64,000 nucleotides of DNA from Podospora comata (taxonomy: Eukaryota > Ascomycota > Sordariomycetes > Sordariales > Podosporaceae): contig CP071498.1 in NCBI GenBank assembly GCA_017354895.1, forward strand, positions 3,410,001-3,474,000. The letters run 5' to 3'. Every line of letters starts with the position of its first letter. Position 1 is the first letter of the stretch. The position numbers and the translations under genes were made by a program. The notes under the pieces were generated by a model. It searched no databases and was not told the origin of the DNA. It worked only from the letters and a program-made list of their open reading frames with translations. Shown here in pieces: positions 43,595 through 54,901 of the stretch.

Positions 43595-45201
43595 CTACTG
43601 TAGAGGGACAATCCTTTGCCGTCCACAATAATTAAGTTCTGAGTTATCACTTCGTTGCTCGATGGACAGACTTCTTGTAAAAGCAATAAGAACTCGTTGC
43701 TGTCCACCAAGCACTTTCCTATATGTGCTAATTCCTGGCTCTTGGATTAGTTTTCGATTCGCTGTCTAGACGCCCTAGTAACTGCTCTTCTACTTCGAAG
43801 CCCGAAATACGAAGGTCATCGTGTTATGATACGGCGATTACCGAATTGTTCCGGACTTACCTTTCTCAGCACCTATCCCCAACCCAAGCCTCGACTTGAT
43901 CACTTTCCACCACATTCCACGAGCCTTCCTACGTAACCAGTGATTTACCCTCAGCAACATATCACTTTATCCGTGCCGACGACTGGCAGAACCACGAGAT
44001 GGGGCTTATCTGGTTTCCAAAGTTATTGACTACCTGAGCCGGGTCTTTCCGAGCATTCGCAGCTGCGGTATGGATACCGGACAGCAGTTCCTCGAGCAAT
44101 TTGCGGGGCCCACGCAGGACAGTCTACTCGACTACTACCTAGCCAATTACACTAGCTCGGTCAGCTTCCGTCTCATCTACCTCTATTTTAGCGAAGCAAA
44201 GTACTCCGAGCTTAGCATTCGCCTCAGCTAACTACTTATCTATCGCTGTAATAGACTCTGCAACTTCGGCCTCCTTCCGTGATATCGTCGCCATCATCTC
44301 TTCGGTCACTTGCGTCTATTAAAGGGAGCTATACCTATCTATAGTTAAAGTCCGCGCTATAACGAGACCGGGGGTCTAACTTACAAGGTCGCGATGGAGA
44401 CAGCCGAAGTGGGAGTGATCTTACAGTACTGGAGCTACTCCGATATGGACTTGACGCGGCCCTGTTTGAAAAAGCCAACCATTGCGCGATCCTGCAAAGA
44501 GAGCTTCCCATCCTTACTATGTCGGGTCCAGTGACTCAGATCAATCCGGAACCTGTCGCAAGACTCTCTTCGAGACTTCTACCTACACAATGTCACACGG
44601 CAAAAGCCAACCACCCGCAACCACAACCAACAACACTGTCGATACCACCGCAAGGAGGGGTAACTGCAAGTTGTGAACCTATCGTCAAAAGTGAGGCAGG
44701 CAAACAGAAGTATGGCGGTTATTAAAGGAAGCCCACTGGCCCAGTAGGATATTGGAAGACTTGGCGAAGGCCTGAGGCCAATAAAGGCACGGGCCACGCG
44801 AGGGAGGATAAAATACGCGTTCAGGATCATCAAGACTGTATTTTCCTTCTTCTTCTTTCAGTATCACGCTCTTCGAGGCCATTGATGATTATTAGCCTGA
44901 ATAGAACCATGAGTTCCAAGCCCTGATATCACAGCCCTTGTCGCAGTATAGCAGAGCGTGATTTATTTCTCAAGGGCAGCGCCAGCCAGACAATCGAGCT
45001 ACAGCCCCATCCGAAATACTTTGCATTTTACTGTCTCGACACGGAAGAGTACCGAAAATTACAGTACTCGCGTGGGCCTGAAGAGTCTCGGTCGCTTTCT
45101 AATTCACCCATCACCCGAAACGGCTTGGTGAGCGGCAAAGCCGTGGGCAAGATTGGTCGTGCAAGCAGCTTTGCGTTGTATCAAAATAGTCAACCGGACC
45201 C
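43595..45201. other. gene-free stretch of decayed sequence
   Basis: Many short frames with stops; nothing supported. Confidence 0.45.
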
Positions 45202-45234
45202 ACTGTTAAGGAATTAATATCTTGGCAGTGGGAC
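45202..45234 (-). repeat. right copy of the inverted dispersed repeat
   Basis: Exact reverse complement of 38258-38290; see that entry. The pair encloses about 6.9 kb containing the NLR gene. Confidence 0.85.
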
Positions 45235-45453
45235 CTGGGCCACAGGGTTCGGCCTCTTCCAGCCACCTGGGCAACTCACCCTCGTACAACACCAGAATTG
45301 ACACCTTTTTGGACCCCACATACGTTTTGACACGTTGGACTTGGCTACTTCCCGAAGCCATTTCGAACGCCATTTTCATTTGGCAAGTCAGAAAAGAGTC
45401 ACCTAGAGGTTGTCAAGAGAAACCAGTCAGCCCTCGATTCAGCCAACCACGAG

Positions 45454-46167
45454 ATGAAGAGGTGGGTCTTGGAGGAGAAGGGTGTCATGGTTCAATGCAG
45501 GTTGTACGTATCAGCTGTTGTTGCCCTTAGTGCCTCCTTGGTTATTGGTGGAATATCAATCGGCATCACAGTTGGCGACAGGATTCCTGGAGTAGATCCC
45601 TTCAACATCACCACATATTGCTGGGTTCTGGCTGCTTTCGTCCTCTTGGTCTTCAAAAGTATCCGTGTTCGCGACTGGCCATGAAATGATTTTCTACATG
45701 GCCAAGTGTTGTGCAGGAGCGTCTCGGAACTAGCATCAGTCACAGGGATCCAGTATCAGTTGATCATTGCCTACCTGTTGTACAGCGAGCCTACGTCTTG
45801 GCTCCGTACTCGTGGGCCTTTCAATAATGTGTTTGACCGGGTGCATGATGATGGTTTCTCCATCGATCGACTAATAAGTACTTGGGCCATGTTGTAAAGC
45901 GGTCCCATAAGCACAGAGGTTGAGTCTGCCAAGGGCCGTGGTCTTGTGTGCCTGGATTTACGCGGTGTTGTACGCTATGGCAGGGTGAACTCGTGGAGAT
46001 CCGAGTTCTCAGCTATGAAGGCAGATGTCTTGTGCTGTGAAAGCTTAGAGAAACAGAAGGTACATCATGGACAGTCGCATATAACTTTGAACCATGAGCG
46101 CCTGGTATGGTTCGAACAATCGGGTTGTATGGTGACACCAGTGCAGTGTATATCTAGGCAGGCTTAG
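45454..46167 (+). pseudogene. decayed membrane-protein gene with two in-frame stops
   Basis: One reading frame runs from ATG 45454 to 46167, interrupted by TGA (45682-45684) and TAA (45895-45897). Segments are VMVQCRLYVSAVVALSASLV (TM), GDRIPGVDPFN, WVLAAFVLLVFKSIRV (TM), DFLHGQVLCRSVSELASVTG, RTRGPFNNVFDRVHDDGFSI and STEVESAKGRGLVCLDLRG. This resembles a two-TM protein family of unknown function that I recall from filamentous ascomycetes (not searched). The first stop replaces a Trp (DWP then stop then NDFLHG). The rest stays in frame, so inactivation looks recent. Confidence 0.65.
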
Positions 46168-46726
46168 GTATTCACACTATACAAACAAGAATAATGACTA
46201 TAAAGAGTACCAAGGGCTACCATGTATCATATATTTTGGACAGGCCGTGATTTCGTGTATCGGGAATATGAAGTGTCGTCTGAGGGTTTGATCAGGAGCT
46301 TGATTGAGCGAGTGGATGGTGCACTTGAGATCTATTTTGATCCGCGTACGATACTGTTTTTGTTGCAGCGCACAGAAATTCAATAAGGAGGTGAGTGGGT
46401 GCTCACTATTGATAACGTCACCGACCTCCATGATGGTAAATGAGGGCAACCAAGCTGCGGAGTCCACTTGTGACAAAGGCGGCAAAAGCTTAAAAGCCAT
46501 CAACTCAACCATCGACTAACACGAGAAGTTTAAACCCTAGTGAAACGCCACAATCTACCTTATCGGCAATAGCCGTTGGCGTTTTGATTTCCTTTTCTCT
46601 GAGTTCCCCCGCGCACACTTTTCCAAGCAAAAAAGGAACTCTCGGAATTCGACATTCAACCCTCCCACTTGACAATCGATCTCCCATTGCGTGTCGTCGA
46701 ATCTCACACACAAACGCCTCACAGTG
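46168..46726. other. intergenic stretch in the accessory compartment
   Basis: No supported gene; a few short frames only. Confidence 0.45.
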
Positions 46727-47992
46727 ATGGCGCCCAATTTGCTCTCCTGTGTCAACATCACCGCGCTACTATGAGTAATCCTTGACGAACTCGACATTGA
46801 CGATCGGTATCACAAGCTTGAGTTGCTCCTGTAGAGCCTTACACGAGTGCTTGCTCTCCTACATGGAAGTCCGAGTCAGAAGACGATTCAAGGATGCACC
46901 TGCAGCTCTCCTTGCCGCCATCAAACTTGCCCGGTTTGCCGAATTAGAATGTAAAGCTCCTCTTGAAGAGGATCCACAGGGACGCGTATTCTGGGATGGG
47001 CTTTTCTCCGAAGATGACGAGAATCGCCGTGAGTTCGATGATTACATTCCTGCACATTTAACATACCCAGAGGTCGAACGAAGCTACCGGCCCCGTCAGA
47101 CGACCACTTTCGCGCACCGAAAGGTCTCGATTCCCTTCTGGTTGCTATGCTCATTCATGAACCTATGCCTCAGTTCCGACTGGCCTTGCGCCTGTTTTGG
47201 GGAATGCATCACTGGAGAGTTGAAGAAATGGCGACTATCTCCCATATGGTGAATGAAGAAATGTATACCATCGCCCGCATGGTGAATGAACCAAGCTCGT
47301 GGGATGGTCTTGGAACGCTGGTCACATTGCCCCTCGACCCTGAAATCGGCCAGCAGGAAACGCCACGAACATACTACGATCCCATCGTACGTTCATTTCG
47401 GACAGGATTTTGATGCGTTATACCTACTGACATGAATATGCAGATACTGGCCAGCCTTCGCAAGTATAAATGTGAACGGAGCCGCCAGTCTTAAGTGTTG
47501 AAGCCGGTGTTCAGAGACCCCCGACATGTAGCGACCATCCTGCAGGAGGTTGTTGGCGTTAAGTTACCAGCAGCCACCATCCATCCCTCCTCTGAAATCG
47601 ACTTACAGTCTAGATCAGCAATGAATCAGGACGCAGGCTTGGCTATGCTACGCCGACAGTTTCTTCACGATACCGGAGGTTTATCGCAAAAAAGGCGCTA
47701 CCCCGTGCCAATTTTTCACGACGCAATAGTCACCTCTGATAACGCGGACCATTACTGCAACATAATAGTCCGTTCTGATGCCGCGGACTATTTCCGTACT
47801 AGACATTCCCGTACTTATGGATGGAGCTTGCTTGATCGTGACACAGTTGAGGTTTTATGGCTGGACCAAGAAAGCAACTATAAGGACATGGTCAACGAGG
47901 CTTATTTTGACGGCCTCGCCCCAACAGAGTCACATGATCCCAGTGTGACCTTGATCGTGATCGGATGGCAAACTACACGTTGTAAGGAATGA
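46727..47992 (+). pseudogene. decayed multi-exon gene of unknown function
   Basis: From ATG 46727 the frame meets TGA at 46772-46774 (fits CGA to TGA), then reads VILDELDIDDRYHKLELLL. A 49 bp intron (46831-46879) joins in phase to RRFKDAPAALLAAIKLARFA. Reading slips by one base at a C4 run (47091-47094) into APSDDHFRAPKGLDSLLVAM. A second intron (GTACGT...ATGCAG, about 47389-47443) joins to ILASLRKYKCERS. An in-frame TAA (47492-47494, fits CAA to TAA) interrupts before VLKPVFRDPRHVATILQEVV, and the frame finally stops at 47992. Intron signals survive, so decay is recent. No domain recognised. Confidence 0.6.
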
Positions 47993-48160
47993 ACGCGTTC
48001 AGACTGAGCATAAAATTTGGGTAGATAGGCACCTGGTTACTTAACCAAAGTTCTCTCTTTCCTCAGATAGTGCACTACAAATTTCATCAACAGTCATATC
48101 CTGATCTTCAACATATCACTCCCATTCATCTATTCTATCTCCTCAACAACCCCCCCTTTT

Positions 48161-49893
48161 TCAAAACCCCACAAAATCCCCCAACTCCAAATTCGGCACA
48201 ATCACCGGCCTCGGCCCCTTCTTCCTCACCAAAGTCCTCTGCTCAAACGCATACGCCAAAGCCAGCAACTTCTCCTCCTCAAACATGCCGCCCAAAAAGC
48301 TGATCCCAAAAGGAATATTAGGCCCCTGCTGCACCAACCCCCTCGCGTTCCTCGTAACGTTCCATGTGGCAGGGTAATACCCCAACGGCAACGTCACAAT
48401 CGGTGCCCCCTGAATCGCCGCCTTGGCAGCCGCCTGACTGGTGGGTAACACCACCGCGTCAAGATCATTTCGCTCAATCGCTCCCAAAAGACCGCCCTCG
48501 CCACCCCAGTAGAGGTTGCGCTGGTATTCCTCCCAGAAGCGAATGTCAGAGTTGTTGTACCCGAGCTCGAGCGCGCCGTCCCAACGGGCGGTGTCCCTGT
48601 CGGGGAAGAACTCCAGGCTGGAGTTTTGGGTGAAGTTGCGGATGTCTTCTAGGGTGTGGAGGTTGTAAGGGTTGTGCGATAGAGAATCAAGATACACCGC
48701 GAGGTCAGAGACAAAGTCTGCGCCGAGGACGATGGAGGTTGTGTTAGGGGAGGGGACAGTGAAGTTTGCGCTGACGACGGTGGCACCGGCGGATTTCATT
48801 GTGTCGATGGCGGACCAGAAGGCGGTCATCTCTACCGTGCTGGCGTTGGGGTTGAGGGTGTTGTAGGGGATGCCGATTCTTGCTCCCGAGAGGGAGCTGA
48901 CGTTGAGGGCGGAGACGTAATCCGGGATCTTGGAGTCCTCCCAGGGGATGGTGGATGTGTAGTTATCTCTGGGGTCGTGGCCGGCGATGGCTTGGAGGAT
49001 GATGGCGGCGTCTTTGACGGTGCGGGCCATGGGGCCAATGGTGTCTTGGTGGGAGGAAATGGGGATGACGAGGTAGCGGGAGGTGAGGCCGACGGTGGGC
49101 TTGATGCCGACTAGAGATCCTTTCTGAGATGGGGAGATGATTGATCCGGAGGTCTGGATGGGTGTCAGTTTCAGGATCATGTTGTGAGATTGCTGTTGTT
49201 ACGGACCTCTGTACCAAGGGTCGCAAGACAAAGACCAATGGATGCAGCAACGCCACTGCCGCTGGAACTACCGCCGGGGTCTTCGTTGGGATAGTAAGCC
49301 CCGGTTGCCTGACCACCATACGCTGACCAACCACTGGACGAGTTACTACTCCTGTAGTTGGCCCATTGACTGAGGTTGGCCTTGCCGAGGATAATGGCGC
49401 CAGCCTCACGCAGCTTCACCGCCATGGTACTGTCATGAGGAACCTTCGCGCCCACCAGTGCAAAGGAGCCAGCAGTGTTGTTCATCTTGTCCGCTGTGGC
49501 AATGTTGTCCTTGATCAGAATGGGAATGCCATGAAGTGGACCGAGAGTGGTCCCGTTGGCACGCATAGCATCCAGCTCAGCGGCAATGTCGAGGGCATCT
49601 GGGTTCACCTCATTGACAGCTCGTAACAGAGGGTTGACCTGTTCAATGCGTGCCAAGTAGGCCTTGACCAGGTCGACACTGGTGAAGAGACCTCTTGAGA
49701 GTCCTTCCTCCAGGTCATCGATGGTGACCTCGGTGAGGCTGGGGAAAGGGACGCCCTTGACTGTGGCATTGGTCAGCTAGACATTCTTTTAACTTGAGGT
49801 CAGTTAAACAATACCTGTCGAGCAGTTCCCGATACCTGCAAACCCCAGCCAGGCCGCAGAGGCAGCAATGAGAAGTCTTGCAAGTCTCGTCAT
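48161..49893 (-). CDS. secreted amidase (amidase-signature family)
   Basis: Exons 49893-49815, 49760-49207 and 49153-48161, with introns of 54 and 53 bp, giving 541 residues. Signal peptide MTRLARLLIAASAAWLGFAG. The amidase signature is complete: HGIPILIKDN (catalytic Lys near residue 112), PGGSSSGSGVAASIG (near 193), and TETSGSI formed across the second splice (cis-Ser and nucleophile Ser). GLTSRYLVIPISSHQDTIGP and MARTVKDAAIILQ follow, as usual in the family. The second intron's donor is the weaker GTCCGT; an alternative donor for intron 1 lies 22 bases earlier. It hydrolyses amide bonds outside the cell or in the vesicular system; substrate unknown. Confidence 0.9.
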
Positions 49894-50826
49894 GATGCCA
49901 GTTCCTCCTCTAGGATGTTGAGAATGAGGATGAGAATGTCTTTCTTCTGCCCGATTCAGATATCGTGGTCCGTCTTATATAGCAGTGCCCTCATCAGTAT
50001 CACGGCATTTCCTCAGCGGGACGTTACCTCACCCACACCACCGTGCTCGGATCCGGGTTCCCGGGATGCAATCTTGCTGGTTTAATGTCGAATCTTGGAC
50101 CGTATCGCGGGGGTGGCTGGCAAAGATGCCGGGTACTGCCAGATAAGAGCCAGCTAATTGACGGTTGGGAAAGCTTGGCTGACGACGATACTGCGTGTGT
50201 GATTGGCGGATATGAAGACAGGATCGAATAGTTTTGCTGGACCTTCAGTTAGTCACGGTTATACTGTTGATTAGAGATAGTATCGTGGGGTTCTCAAGAC
50301 CCATGCAGCTGTTATCGGCGGGGTTTACGGCAATAGTGCCAGCGAAGGGACCGGCATTGATTATCTTGGATATTCATCAGAAACTCCATGCTTGCAAACG
50401 TCACCGGAAGAAGACGTCAACGAGGTTCGGACCTTTCGCTCCGGCCATTAGAGCGTTCGTTTATCTTGGCGTGAACCAGCCCTTTGGTACCCCTTTCCTA
50501 CAGGGAGTGGAGTATGCCAAGGTTTGTTGATTTTGAGAAGAAAACTGTTACTGTGGCAACTGATCAGGGGCAAGATGCTTTCTTCAACACTATAAGAAAG
50601 CACTAGGTGCCTTGCAGACAACCCGGAATGGAACAAGTAAACATTGCCATTACTCTATTAGATCCCACAATGATATTCTCAACATCCAAAAGTTTCTTCC
50701 TGCGCACTTGAAGAAATAACAAAACTTCTACCAACAACCGAACTTTTGACTCTCAAAGACTGCCACGCCCCTCATACAAACGAAATCCGCAAGAAAGCGG
50801 TGCAAAGAAACAAAAAAACATCCAGT
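49894..50826. other. intergenic region
   Basis: Upstream of the amidase and downstream of the small gene at 50827. No supported gene. Confidence 0.45.
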
Positions 50827-51482
50827 CTAGAGGAATCCAATCCGGCAGCGTTCATCAAATCCATCCTCCATCTCCGACTCTACAACAAGCTCCATTTCCA
50901 GCTCAAACTCCGCATGATCATCTCCAGTCCTCAACATACACCTGAGCTCACCATCAAAGATCATCGACAGCATAACGTTCTTGACCCTAATTCGGGTCAC
51001 CATCCCCTCATCATCAACCAATTCCTGCCAGTCTCCATATTCCAGAGCCCTCATTGGACATCGGAAACGACACATAGGCTTGACCGTCTTGTCCTTCCTT
51101 GGTGGGGGGTTGTCAGAGTTACACAAGCAAACTTCGATGACGAGATTGGTGTTATGCCGGCTGTCAAAGTTGGTAAAAACCTGATGTGAGACTTTCGTCC
51201 CGTTGGAATCTGCACGATCGCCCTTGTGATACAACAGCCAAAGGTTAACAATTCTCGTCAACCAAGGGTCGTTCTTTTCAAAATAGAGCTCGATGAACTT
51301 ACTTCTTTGAAGTACCACAACATTCTTTTCGTACGTGAAACGCCGTCACGTCCTATGTACATCTCGTCTTTCAGGGGCTGATATCTAGGTCCATTATGTT
51401 CGCTTTCGGGCACCAAAGCTTGGATCCCGTAGCCCTGTCTGACCACCCTGGAGTTGATAGAGATCCCCTCGAGAACAGCCAT
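50827..51482 (-). CDS. small unrecognised protein, two exons
   Basis: Exon 1 51482-51303 (MAVLEGISINSRVVRQGYGI to MLWYFKE) ends exactly at a consensus donor GTAAGT. An 80 bp intron (branch GTTAACC, acceptor CACAAG) leads in phase to GDRADSNGTKVSHQVFTNF and on to the stop at 50827, giving 191 residues. Read without the intron the two parts look frame-shifted, so the splice is what makes sense of it. The protein ends in an acidic Glu-rich helix (FELEMELVVESEMEDGF). No family recognised. It is one of few apparently intact genes in the accessory compartment. Confidence 0.6.
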
Positions 51483-52266
51483 GGTTGCTTCACGAGCAAC
51501 GGCGGACCACCTAGAGTTATAATTTCAGACATTGACTTTGACCCTACACACATAGACGTTGGGAAGAACTACTTACGTCCTTCAGACCTGTAAGATGTTA
51601 CACAACGCTTGTATGGCCTTCGATTCCAGATTCAACAATGGGCAAAATGGTACAGCCAGAAAGATATCGGAATCTGGACATCAATAGTTCAGTCTTGTAT
51701 GACCTGCCAGCCAATAGCACTTAGTGGAATTGTCCCGAGCTTGACGTGTCCAAAGTCTGGAACGTCTTACCTCTAGTCATGCCGTCTTTTGGTTGGTTGC
51801 TACATGCTGAGCCTGTAGCTTCTGGGGTGCCCAATGCTGACCGTGATCGGGAGGGGGATCGATCGGTTGCGGGGTTATGGCTTCTATGACTAAATTGGAG
51901 GTTAGTCATCTTGTATAGAACACTTAGCCCCGATGACAACGGGAAGTGACAGGGTGTTGAAAGCACTGGTTTCAACACCTTCTCCCCCAGAGATGCGGCT
52001 CACCTAGCGCCATGGAATAATGCCTCAGGAATCAAGGCCTTGAACTCAACAAGTCTCCTCGGCCACAGTTGCGGCAACGGTTAACTGCAGCCCCAGTTTG
52101 ACAATGATTTTGGCGATCTGACTGACGACGCCAATAACGCCCTATAATACCGATCGGGTCAGCCATATGTGTAACAGGCTGACCCCTGGCATGGACCTCG
52201 GCAACTCTCGGCCTTGATGAAGCTATTCCCAGAACACACACGCACAGACTACGACTCCAGAACGCC
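51483..52266. other. intergenic region
   Basis: No supported gene seen. Confidence 0.45.
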
Positions 52267-52978
52267 ATGTCGTCCAAGACCACCGTCAGCATCCCGTCGT
52301 TGCAAAAGGACAAGGTCTGCATCCGTGGAACGGGCAGAAACGACTTTGCGGACATATGCGCTTTCTCCTGCTCGTACGGCTACTGCCCCATGGAGGTCTG
52401 TGTGTTCCTCACCATGGGCACCGAGAGGAAGAAGCCGCCGTACACGGGGGTCGTCGCCTTCCCAGTGGCTAGCCGCAGTGCTGATTACTCGGGCCTGTGT
52501 TCCTTCAACTACAATTTCGGCAAGATTGGAGACAGGGCTGCCTATCCGACATTTGTGGGACGGCAGAGGCGCCGCTGGTCATCCCAATAATGTCCCCTTT
52601 CCTGCCCTTTACCTGCACAGGTGGTCAGGGGACACCAAGCTGGGAGGGTCTCTGTTCCTACGCGTGCAACTTTGGCTTCTGTCCCTCCAACATTTGTACC
52701 TGCACCCAAACCGGAGCGCTGAACGTACCGCCACCAAAGATCAGGGACACCGTAGGCAGTTCCCTGAACCCCAAGGTCAATGACTGGGCCTTTGTGATTT
52801 TGCCTGTCCCAGAGGCTACTGCCCCGAAGGGTCCTGCAACCAGAGCCCAGCTTCAAGGGGGGGACTGGCAGCACCGATTGCTCCCAACATCTGGAGTAAC
52901 CCGGATGATCCCACCCCCTTGGCTGGGGATGTTGCAAGTGTCAGTTTAATCGGCTCGGTTCAGAACAGGCATTTCTGA
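52267..52978 (+). pseudogene. remnant of a secreted Cys-rich tail of the GH71 (mutanase) type
   Basis: Repeated modules with the pattern LCxFxCxxGxCPxxxCxC are spread over several frames: DICAFSCSYGYCPMEVC, YSGLCSFNYNFG, GLCSYACNFGFCPSNICTCT, and LCDFACPRGYCPEGSC. Such modules follow the alpha-1,3-glucanase catalytic domain in many fungal GH71 enzymes. Here no catalytic domain precedes them, and at least two frameshifts (near 52530 and 52786) separate the modules. It is therefore a relic. The last module runs to TGA at 52976-52978. Confidence 0.6.
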
Positions 52979-53458
52979 TCGCTCTTAGGATCGATGAACT
53001 TCCAGACGTTGCGGGTGGCCGCTTCTGCAATCAGGTGGTCGTTTCATGTCCTCCAATTGTCGGGATTGGTAAGGTTGACTTGTTCGGTAGTAGCCATGTT
53101 TGTGGCGATGTCGGTCGCTATGGCGTTCGCGATGTTGTCGTGGCTGTTGCTTCGATTGCTACGCGGAAGTACTGATGCTAACCGGGCTCATAACTGTTGG
53201 AAAGACCAATAGCCACGTATCCCCAGTATCACAGGTTGAGGCACTTATAATTGGAGCATGAGAAGCTGTAGGGCGGGCAATGTGTTGATTAAGCTGCAGA
53301 TGTTCGATGTCCCGCTCAAAGTCGGTCGGGCGACGCCCAGACCCTGATAACCCTGATACTCCTGTTCTGCCAGTGACTTGATTCCCCTGAATATACCGCC
53401 CTGTCCATCTTGATAATTCAACACCACCTAATATACCCCTTTCTCACCATAATTCATC
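52979..53458. other. intergenic stretch upstream of the 5S gene
   Basis: No supported gene. Confidence 0.45.
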
Positions 53459-53577
53459 ACATACGACCATATGCAGTAGAAAGCTCGGGATCCCGTCCGC
53501 TCTCCCCTAGATAAACTACTGACAGCCGGACTAGTACTCAGGTGGGTGACCACTGGGGAATCCCTGGTGTTGTATGT
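53459..53577 (+). rRNA. 5S ribosomal RNA, dispersed single copy
   Basis: 119 bases. The 5' end ACATACGAC pairs along its full length with the 3' end GTTGTATGT (helix I). CAGTAG pairs with CTACTG in the helix II region. The conserved GTCCGCTC and GGTGGGTGACCAC blocks (internal control region) are present. A T-rich stretch follows from 53578, suitable for Pol III termination. Filamentous ascomycetes scatter 5S genes singly through the genome, so the isolated position is normal. Several internal bases differ from the common type I remember, but paired changes suggest a functional variant isotype, not a relic. Confidence 0.85.
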
Positions 53578-54247
53578 CTTTCCTGTTCTTTTGATTTCTT
53601 TTTATTAACGTCTTCGCTGTGAAGGTGCGGACATCTTTTTGTTGCTGTAAATTAGCCCAGACATTAGCCATTCAACGAGCTTTTTGTCCCTAGATCAAAA
53701 GTTTGAACGTATCAAAAAGGGCTTTTTACTCACTTTTCCGACCCGAACTTACTGCGACGCCCTCTCAGCCACGTTGATCACCCTGGTCAACGTAGTTACG
53801 CGCCACAACAACGGTCTCAAACCTACTCTTCCCGCCTGTAATCCTCCCGAATGGCTATCACCATTACCAGCGATACTGCACGCGTAGCTCTACGGACGGC
53901 AAATTCTGGGCTTGCCATGAGTGCTACAACATCTTCAATGCAGAGGTAACAACTTCGTCAGCCCGTTATACATCACACCATTCACGTTGACGTTGGAGTG
54001 CGCTTTATTTTGTCAACCGCTTGGACTGGATCAGGAGCGCCGATGCCTAGCCTCGAGGCCATGGCGGCCAGTCACACTATTCCAATGTCACGCAAACTTT
54101 GGGACCCGGGCATAAGACTACCTAGCTTCAGTCTTCGTGTATAGTCGGGCAAGCTTCGTCAAAGCTCCAGGCGACCTGCAGCCCTCAACTGACACACGAC
54201 TGCCCCGCCACAACACATCAATTACACCAACTCGTCCACTGGCAAAA
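53578..54247. other. gap with a short protein-like fragment
   Basis: After the T-rich 5S terminator, a frame at about 53790-53945 reads GYHHYQRYCTRSSTDGKFW then ACHECYNIFNAE and ends at GTAACA, like an exon with a Cys/His cluster. It has no start and is not joined to the F-box gene that follows. Possibly a relic of a second gene. Confidence 0.3.
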
Positions 54248-54901
54248 ATGAACAGCATACCAACAGATATCCGAGATGCTGACGCGATAATCCGAGTATG
54301 TTCGTATCACCGACGCGACCTTGACCTCGTCGTCGTCCGTTCGCGCCCACACGACATGCAGGCGGTCCAGACATCTCTTCAGGCCGCCTTCGGGACATTG
54401 CCGACCGCTAAACTTGGGATCTTTGATCATCTCCCTGTGGAACTCCTGTTTCTGGTGCTCCGTAACCTCGACATTCGTTCTTTCTTCTACTTCCGTCAAA
54501 TCAACCGGCGAGCTCGCGTCCTATCAACCGGACTCTACGAATATCAACTGGTCTCCAAGCATGGCCTGGAGGGCCTGCAAGGTCTATTGCGCGCCGGGCT
54601 TGCTCACTGCTTCACCATTGTCGACCTTTACCGGCCTCTCGTGACGGATAAATGCTCAACCTGTGGTGGCTTTGGAGGGTTCTTGTTCCTCTTTACCGCT
54701 GAGAGATGTTGCTTCGACTGCCTCCAGTCTTCAGCCCACTATCGTGTCCTCCCTCCATCTGCTTTCACGAACCCGTATCCAAAACCTCTGGAAAGGATAC
54801 TAGTCGAAGGCACTTCTGAACAATTACGGTTCGGTAAAGCTAAACAGTGTACAACAATAGCTTATCTTAATCACAATAGTCTTAGATACCAACGATTATA
54901 A
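54248..54901 (+). CDS. F-box protein, C-terminus probably truncated
   Basis: Open frame of 217 residues from ATG 54248 (MNSIPTDIRDADAI). At about residues 60-110 is an F-box: IFDHLPVELLFLVLRNLDIR then SFFYFRQINRRARVL. It is followed by GLEGLQGLLRAGLAHCF and a Cys cluster CSTCGGFGGFLFLFTAERCC. F-box proteins link substrates to SCF ubiquitin ligases. After about residue 180 the sequence becomes AT-rich and the residues lose family character (from TNPYPKP on), ending just where the AT-rich block begins. The natural C-terminus was probably lost. Confidence 0.7.
   Translation: MNSIPTDIRDADAIIRVCSYHRRDLDLVVVRSRPHDMQAVQTSLQAAFGTLPTAKLGIFDHLPVELLFLVLRNLDIRSFFYFRQINRRARVLSTGLYEYQLVSKHGLEGLQGLLRAGLAHCFTIVDLYRPLVTDKCSTCGGFGGFLFLFTAERCCFDCLQSSAHYRVLPPSAFTNPYPKPLERILVEGTSEQLRFGKAKQCTTIAYLNHNSLRYQRL

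Noticed and set aside
50827-51482. A frameshifted pseudogene
   Set aside because: First reading suggested a shift after FKE, but a consensus GTAAGT donor, GTTAACC branch and in-phase acceptor give a clean two-exon gene.
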